NCBI GenBank assembly: GCA_903901375.1
Contig: CAIUQV010000066.1
Location: 1 to 10,136 of the forward strand
Source of the DNA: an uncultured Ignavibacteriota bacterium
GTDB taxonomy: Bacteria; Bacteroidota; Ignavibacteria; Tepidaquicellales; Tepidaquicellaceae
Direction of reading: 5' to 3'
Length of the DNA: 10,136 nt
The notes beneath the pieces are model-generated. The model worked only from the letters and a program-made list of their open reading frames with translations, had not been told where the DNA came from and ran no database searches. A program made the position numbers and the translations under genes. Positions 6,103-10,136 of this stretch are shown here, piece by piece. Within the stretch, counting starts at the first letter, position 1; the number at the start of each line of letters is the position of its first letter.

Positions 6103-7554
6103 ATGGCAGGACATCAGTACAAAACGATTAAATTGCTTTCAACTTTTTCTGATAAGGATTTGTCCGAATTCAACAAGTTTATTAACTCACCCTTCTTTAA
6201 TGAAAGGAAATCTTTAATAAAAATATATACATTTTTAATAAGTTTTATTAAATCACGTAGTCAGGAAAAATTAAATTTAGAATATATACATAGGAATGTT
6301 TTTCCCGAAAGTCCTTACGACGAATTAAAGACGAGGAAAAGGTTATCCAGTTTAAACAAACTTATAGAAAAGTATTTTTCACTGATTAACCAACAATTGT
6401 ATTACAGTCCAGAAAAGCTTTATACACTTAAGGAAATAAATAAAAGAGGATTAAGTGACATTTTTGCATTGAACCTGAGAGATTTCAGGAAAGGCATAAA
6501 GGAGAACATTTTTTCTGATATTGCCTTCCAGACAGACTACCTAAAATTGTTGTATGAAGAATACAGAATGTTCAAGGGAATTCAGGATACACCATCTGCT
6601 ATCAAAACATTTAAGGAGATTGAAGAACTTACAAATTTAATAAATGTATTTTTGAATTTATTAAATGCTTCAGTTTTTCTGATAAGAAAATTCCGTGAGA
6701 TTAAATACACTGATAGCAAAATCAAGATAAGGGAGCTAATATCAAAGAACAAGGAACTGATGGAAAAGCACAAATTCTTAAAGGTGTTTTCCGAATTTTG
6801 CTATCTTCTTGAAGAGGACAAAGTTGAGAGAATTTACAATTTATCAGAGTTTATTATAAGAAACCATAATAAGTTATTCTACGGAATAACGGATTTAATT
6901 TTTAATCTTTTGCTGGAATATCTTGTTTTCAAGTACAATACGGGAGTTGAAATAGACCGGAATGTATATAATAAGCTGATTGAGAGTATTGATAAATCAG
7001 GATTTCTGGAGAGGAGCAAGTTAATACCTCCGATGAATTTTATTGCAATAACAATACTCTGTACAGATGCCAAAGAAAATGACTATGCGAGTAAATACGT
7101 TAATGAATATGTATCCAGATTAGATGTGACATTACGTGCGAACATTTATAACTCTTCCCAAGCAATATTAAGGTATTCGGAGAAAGATTATGATAAGGCC
7201 GTAGAATTACTTGAGAAGATAGATACGAGCGAGAGCACATTATACATATTTTCGAAAGTACTTCTAATTCAATCCTGCTATGACAAAACCGACCTTAAAC
7301 AAGCATTCAGAGCATCTGAGGCACTTAAAAGGTACATATACAGAAGTAAGAAAATACAGGAGCTTACTAAATCAGCTATTCTTAATTTCATTCATTATTT
7401 ACAAAGAATCATTAGTATCAGGAGTAATATGTTTAAAAAGGCAGAAAATCTTCCCTACAAAATTTCAAAGGAAAGAGTAATAATCAGGAAAGAATGGCTT
7501 TTGAAAACAGCTTTGAGAATAAAAGAGGAAAAAAAGAGCCTGGTTAAAATGTAG
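6103..7554 (+). CDS. Conserved hypothetical helical protein, 483 aa
   Basis: The product appears soluble: there is no signal peptide or transmembrane segment, and it is almost wholly alpha-helical, rich in Lys, Ile, Leu, Asn and Glu. The N-terminus (residues ~8-50) has the pattern LLSTFSDKDLSEFNKFINSP followed by FFN, and a second block near 66-93 runs VFPESPYDELKTRKRL and onward. I associate this layout with an uncharacterised family found in Bacteroidota and relatives, but cannot verify it here. The remaining ~380 residues look like a degenerate helical-repeat (TPR-like) array; for example, YSEKDYDKAVELLEKID near residues 357-373. No catalytic motif is visible. ATG at 6103 is the only good start; an ATG at 6096 is out of frame. 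No Shine-Dalgarno sequence is seen in the very AT-rich leader. The gene stands alone, divergent from the giant gene and 273 bp from the next cluster. The function is unknown; a protein-protein scaffold role is only a guess. Confidence 0.88.
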   Translation: MAGHQYKTIKLLSTFSDKDLSEFNKFINSPFFNERKSLIKIYTFLISFIKSRSQEKLNLEYIHRNVFPESPYDELKTRKRLSSLNKLIEKYFSLINQQLYYSPEKLYTLKEINKRGLSDIFALNLRDFRKGIKENIFSDIAFQTDYLKLLYEEYRMFKGIQDTPSAIKTFKEIEELTNLINVFLNLLNASVFLIRKFREIKYTDSKIKIRELISKNKELMEKHKFLKVFSEFCYLLEEDKVERIYNLSEFIIRNHNKLFYGITDLIFNLLLEYLVFKYNTGVEIDRNVYNKLIESIDKSGFLERSKLIPPMNFIAITILCTDAKENDYASKYVNEYVSRLDVTLRANIYNSSQAILRYSEKDYDKAVELLEKIDTSESTLYIFSKVLLIQSCYDKTDLKQAFRASEALKRYIYRSKKIQELTKSAILNFIHYLQRIISIRSNMFKKAENLPYKISKERVIIRKEWLLKTALRIKEEKKSLVKM

Positions 7555-7595
7555 CTTTTATAAAACGCTGAATACTATTCTCAAAAAGCAGAAAA

Positions 7596-7655
7596 TTACG
7601 GAAAAAAGCAAATTAATAACAAAAGTTTGTTAATTACGATTTATTATTTCCGTAA
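7596..7655. repeat. Nested inverted repeat / large stem-loop after the 483-aa gene
   Basis: Outer arms TTACGGAAA (7596-7604) and TTTCCGTAA (7647-7655) are perfect 9-bp complements. Inside them, AATTAATAAC (from 7611) and TTTGTTAATTA (to 7635) can form a second imperfect stem around AAAG. It begins about 40 nt past the stop. No U-tract follows on either strand, so it is not a classical intrinsic terminator. It may be a 3' stabilising structure or a protein-binding palindrome. Confidence 0.4.
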
Positions 7656-7756
7656 CTGTTAGATTCAAAGAATATTCCTGTGTTGAGTATACAAACCCAA
7701 CAATTTTCTCTGCAAATTTTGAGTATTCAGAAAGATTCCCCGGATTCATTTCTAAA

Positions 7757-7785
7757 TTGATTAAGTATCTTATATTTATTATATT
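7757..7785 (+). promoter_or_regulatory. Candidate sigma-70-like promoter for the four-gene cluster
   Basis: TTGATT at 7757-7762 and TATATT at 7780-7785 are separated by exactly 17 bp. They match TTGACA at 4 of 6 positions and TATAAT at 5 of 6. Transcription would start near 7792, leaving a ~36-nt leader before the ATG at 7828. The region is so AT-rich that a chance match is possible, and primary promoters in this phylum can differ from the E. coli consensus. Confidence 0.35.
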
Positions 7786-7827
7786 TATGGACATTTTAAA
7801 ACATATAATATTCGGAGTAAAATTTTT

Positions 7828-8760
7828 ATGAAATCCTTAAAATTATTTTTAGGACTTATTATTTTTATTGGAGCAATATCAATTTATATAGGAGGATGTT
7901 CTCCGGCAGAAACTACAACAGGTAAACTGGCTTATGGTCAGAAAGACTGGGAAAAAGCAGCAACAGAATTAGCGAAAGGTTTAGCAGTGGATAAAACAGA
8001 TGCGGAAGCATGGTATATGCTCGGTTATTCACAGACTGAACTTGGTAAATATACCGAAGCAGCAGTTTCGTTTAAAGAAGCAACTTCACGTTCTGCTGAT
8101 TATAACAATTTGATTAAGAACTACTGGATTGATAAATTTAATGCAGGGATAACCGATTATAACAGCGGATTGGGTTCGTTGAAAAAGAAAGATAATGAAG
8201 GTGCGAATGTATATTTCAAAAGAGCAATTGGCAATTTTACCGCTGCAACAGGCATCATTCCAGACAGTATATCAGCATATCAGTTATTAGCTGATTCATA
8301 CAATTACGTAGGGCAGACTGACAAGGCACTCGAGATTTACCAGAGTATTCTTGATAAATCAAAGAGCAAAGATGACGCAATAATGATTGGGAAATTAATG
8401 TATGCTGCAGGCTTAAAATCAAGACAGGCAGAAGATTATGCAAAAGCACTTACAATATTCGCAAAAGTTCTGACTATTCCTTACATTCCAAAGGATAATT
8501 TATATTACGAGAGTTCTCAGTTTAACTGTGGATACTGCAATTATCAGATGGCAGTTAAACTTGCAACGGACGGAAAGTCAAAAGCAGAATACGAACCATA
8601 CTTAAACGAAACAGTTAAGTACATTGAATCTTTGACATCAACATCAAAGAGCAAAGAACTTCTTAAAGATTCGTACGAGATTTTAATCAATACTTACGAT
8701 GCATTGGGTAACAATGCAAAGAAGGAAGAAGCAGTTCAGAAAAAAGCAGCACTGAATTAA
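7828..8760 (+). CDS. TPR-repeat lipoprotein, 310 aa
   Basis: The first 24 residues are a lipoprotein signal: MKSLK, then a hydrophobic stretch LFLGLIIFIGAISIY, then a lipobox I-G-G-C with Cys24 as the lipidation site. The mature protein would be anchored in a membrane and face the periplasm. TPR motifs are visible near residues 30-57 (AYGQKDWEKAATELAKGL), 58-91 (AWYMLGYSQTELGKYTEAAV), 148-178 (AYQLLADSYNYVGQTDKALE) and 184-215, with a possible last helix pair near 278-308. Such proteins usually act as scaffolds in envelope complexes; the partner is unknown. A GGAG at 7814-7817 lies 10 nt before the ATG, supporting this start. The gene is first in the cluster; its TAA is 3 nt before the sppA start, and the two genes share a reading frame. 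The lipoprotein call is strong; a specific function cannot be given. Confidence 0.9.
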   Translation: MKSLKLFLGLIIFIGAISIYIGGCSPAETTTGKLAYGQKDWEKAATELAKGLAVDKTDAEAWYMLGYSQTELGKYTEAAVSFKEATSRSADYNNLIKNYWIDKFNAGITDYNSGLGSLKKKDNEGANVYFKRAIGNFTAATGIIPDSISAYQLLADSYNYVGQTDKALEIYQSILDKSKSKDDAIMIGKLMYAAGLKSRQAEDYAKALTIFAKVLTIPYIPKDNLYYESSQFNCGYCNYQMAVKLATDGKSKAEYEPYLNETVKYIESLTSTSKSKELLKDSYEILINTYDALGNNAKKEEAVQKKAALN

Positions 8761-8763
8761 TCT

Positions 8764-9714
8764 TTGAGTAACGGTAATCAAAATAAAAGCGGTCGCTGGT
8801 TCTGGGGAATAGCAATAGGCATTTTAGTGTTTGCATTGCTGTTTGCCGGATTATCTCTGATACTGTTTTCAACTGCACTTGTGAAAACCGGTGATAAAGG
8901 TTTTGATTATGAAGAAGTACGTTCGGGCAAAGGCAAGATTGCGATTGTAGAACTTGATTTTACTATCATAGATTCCAAACCGATTGTAAGACAGTTTAAG
9001 AAATACCGTGAAGATAAGAGCATTAAGGCAATTGTTCTTCACGTAAATTCTCCCGGCGGTGGAGTGGCAGCTTCGCAGGAAATGTATGAAGAGGTGAAGA
9101 AGACACGTGATTCAGGAATTCCGGTTATCGTTTCTTTCGGCTCTATCGCAGCAAGCGGCGGATATTACGTTGCATGCGGCGGAAGTCTGATTGTTTCAAA
9201 TCCAGGTACTTTAACAGGAAGCATAGGTGTGATTATATCGCTTATGAATTTCAAAGAACTTACGGATAAACTTGGAATAAAAGACTTTACAATCAAAAGC
9301 GGTGACCTGAAAGATGCGGGTAATCCGATGAGAGAAATCAACGAAAAGGACAGAGCTTATTTTCAGGACATTGTTGATGACAGTTACGAACAGTTTCTTG
9401 ATGTGGTTTCCAGAGAGAGAAAAATTGACAAAGATGAATTGCGCAGTATAGCAAACGGAAGGGTTTATACGGGCAGACAGGCGAAAGATATTAAGCTTGT
9501 AGACTCGCTCGGAACTCTTGAAGATGCGATTAGAATAGCCGGTGTTATGGCAAAGATAGACGGCGAACCTGCGATAGTAAAAGAAAAGGGCAAGAGAAAT
9601 ATATTTGATTTTATTATTGGGAATATGGCAAACAATGAGATTAGAGTATTAAAAGAAGACGTATACAATGAATTTTTAAATAAACCGGTTTTGCAATATA
9701 AATTCGAAAGGTAA
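8764..9714 (+). CDS. sppA: Signal peptide peptidase SppA, short (single-domain) form
   Basis: This is a membrane-bound serine protease of family S49 that degrades signal peptides left after protein export. At 316 aa it matches the short, Bacillus-type form, not the ~600-aa double-domain E. coli form. Residues ~12-38 form one transmembrane segment. The catalytic domain shows HVNSPGGG (93-100), the nucleophile Ser131 in GSIAASGGYY, TGSIGVI (151-157), and the general base Lys183 in GDLKDAGNP. The Ser-Lys spacing of 52 residues equals that of the B. subtilis S147/K199 dyad. The start is TTG at 8764: there is no in-frame ATG before residue 107, and an in-frame TAA lies just upstream at 8758-8760, so only TTG keeps the membrane anchor. 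No Shine-Dalgarno sequence is evident, and translation is probably coupled to the TPR lipoprotein gene 3 nt upstream. HU follows 2 nt after the stop. Confidence 0.96.
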   Translation: MSNGNQNKSGRWFWGIAIGILVFALLFAGLSLILFSTALVKTGDKGFDYEEVRSGKGKIAIVELDFTIIDSKPIVRQFKKYREDKSIKAIVLHVNSPGGGVAASQEMYEEVKKTRDSGIPVIVSFGSIAASGGYYVACGGSLIVSNPGTLTGSIGVIISLMNFKELTDKLGIKDFTIKSGDLKDAGNPMREINEKDRAYFQDIVDDSYEQFLDVVSRERKIDKDELRSIANGRVYTGRQAKDIKLVDSLGTLEDAIRIAGVMAKIDGEPAIVKEKGKRNIFDFIIGNMANNEIRVLKEDVYNEFLNKPVLQYKFER

Positions 9715-9716
9715 AA

Positions 9717-10016
9717 ATGGGAATGACAAGGGCACAAATAGCGGCACAGATTTCTGATGCTACCGGAATAAGCAAGAAAGAAGCTGAGATTGTTATTGAA
9801 GGATTTATTAGCGTGGTGATTGATTGTCTTTGTAAAGACGAGACGATTGAGATAAGAGGTTTTGGTACGTTTAAAAATGTAGTCAGGGAACCGATGAAAG
9901 CACGCAACCCGAAGACCGGAGAGATACTTCAGCTTGGGAAGAGATACATTCCAAAGTTTAAAGTGTCAAAAGAATTTAAGACAGTAGTACAAGAAAATTT
10001 ATCAAAAAATAATTAA
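9717..10016 (+). CDS. HU/IHF-family nucleoid DNA-binding protein, 99 aa
   Basis: This is a small basic dimeric protein that bends DNA and helps compact the nucleoid. The family layout is complete: two N-terminal helices (TRAQIAAQISDATGISKKEA and following, residues 4-38), the GFGTF turn (48-52), the DNA-binding beta-arm with KARNPKTGE (61-69) carrying the intercalating Pro65, and the C-terminal helix after YIPKFKVSKEFK. The length is slightly above the ~90-aa norm. AAAGG at 9707-9711 precedes the ATG at 9717 by 5 nt. The ATG two codons later (9723, giving MTRAQ) would match typical HU starts better and is also possible. The gene overlaps nothing but sits 2 nt after sppA and 22 nt before the bS22-like gene. 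HU cannot be told from IHF subunits by sequence alone here, so no gene symbol is given. Confidence 0.96.
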   Translation: MGMTRAQIAAQISDATGISKKEAEIVIEGFISVVIDCLCKDETIEIRGFGTFKNVVREPMKARNPKTGEILQLGKRYIPKFKVSKEFKTVVQENLSKNN

Positions 10017-10038
10017 CTAACGAAAGGAGCAAACTTTA

Positions 10039-10134
10039 ATGCCTTGCGGAAAAAAGAGAAAAAGGGCTAAAATGTCTACTCATAAGAGGAAGAAAAGACT
10101 TAGAAAGAACAGACATAAGAAAAAGATAAGATAG
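10039..10134 (+). CDS. bS22-like / AURKAIP1-COX24-domain small ribosomal protein, 31 aa
   Basis: This tiny ORF encodes MPCGKKRKRAKMSTHKRKKR followed by LRKNRHKKKIR; 18 of its 31 residues are Lys or Arg. The HKRKKRLRKNRHKKK core is the hallmark of the AURKAIP1/COX24 C-terminal domain, known from mitochondrial small-subunit protein mS38 and mycobacterial bS22. Short proteins of this type are widespread in Bacteroidota. The role is therefore probably structural, binding rRNA in the small ribosomal subunit; this rests on family knowledge. AAAGGAG at 10023-10029 lies 9 nt before the ATG, the best Shine-Dalgarno sequence in the cluster, as expected for a highly expressed gene. It is 22 nt after HU on the same strand and ends with TAG two bases before the window edge, so it is complete. 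In relatives I would expect a ribonuclease E/G gene downstream, which cannot be checked here. Confidence 0.92.
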   Translation: MPCGKKRKRAKMSTHKRKKRLRKNRHKKKIR

Positions 10135-10136
10135 TC

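Noticed and set aside
6104..6120. TGGCAG at the start of the 483-aa gene as a plus-strand sigma-54 -24 element
   Set aside because: It lies inside the start of the coding sequence, and no TTGC-like -12 follows at the required spacing.
7681..7734. TTGAGTAT(A/T)C direct repeat and TGTTG/CAACA short hairpin in the gap before the lipoprotein gene
   Set aside because: The arms are too short and the sequence too AT-rich to be distinguished from chance.
9465..9907. Minus-strand open frames overlapping the ends of sppA and HU
   Set aside because: They are antisense to two strongly supported conserved genes and have no recognisable features.

Overview
The window is AT-rich bacterial DNA. Its gene content suggests the Bacteroidota/Chlorobiota/Ignavibacteriota group, with Ignavibacteria-like bacteria as my best guess. 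Reasons: a very large secreted protein built of fibronectin-III-like repeats and ending in a dockerin-type calcium module; an all-helical conserved hypothetical protein of a kind I associate with Bacteroidota; and an HU gene next to a tiny Lys/Arg-rich AURKAIP1/COX24-type (bS22-like) ribosomal protein. The taxonomic call is inference, since there is no rRNA or universal marker long enough to settle it.

Left half (minus strand). Reading leftwards from about 5980: two near-identical palindromic sites exactly 20 bp apart (5944-5979); an AT-rich 17-bp inverted repeat (5885-5901); a sigma-54-type -24/-12 element pointing left (5844-5859); a 40-codon ORF with a good Shine-Dalgarno sequence and a hydrophobic N-terminus ending in a possible lipobox (5754-5632); and then a ~1678-aa exported protein (5546-510). 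That protein has a signal peptide, seven propeller-like repeats, eleven Fn3-like repeats, a beta-rich module and a two-loop dockerin. Its gene is followed by a strong hairpin with a UUCG loop (492-467), and then by the 5' part of a second secreted-protein gene that leaves the window (413-1). This looks like an extracellular or surface protein locus under enhancer-dependent (sigma-54) control, which is the most interesting reading of the window.

Right half (plus strand). A 483-aa helical protein of unknown function (6103-7554) stands alone. A 273-bp gap follows, with a nested inverted repeat (7596-7655) and a plausible sigma-70-like promoter (7757-7785). Then comes a tight four-gene cluster: TPR lipoprotein (7828-8760), SppA-type signal peptide peptidase (8764-9714, TTG start), HU/IHF-family DNA-binding protein (9717-10016) and the 31-aa bS22-like protein (10039-10134). 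Gaps are 3, 2 and 22 nt, so co-transcription is likely. The cluster combines envelope maintenance (lipoprotein, membrane peptidase) with housekeeping functions (nucleoid, ribosome).

No tRNA, rRNA, CRISPR array, insertion sequence or phage gene was seen. The gene-free stretch 5755-6102 holds the regulatory elements above. I saw nothing further in it that I can support.
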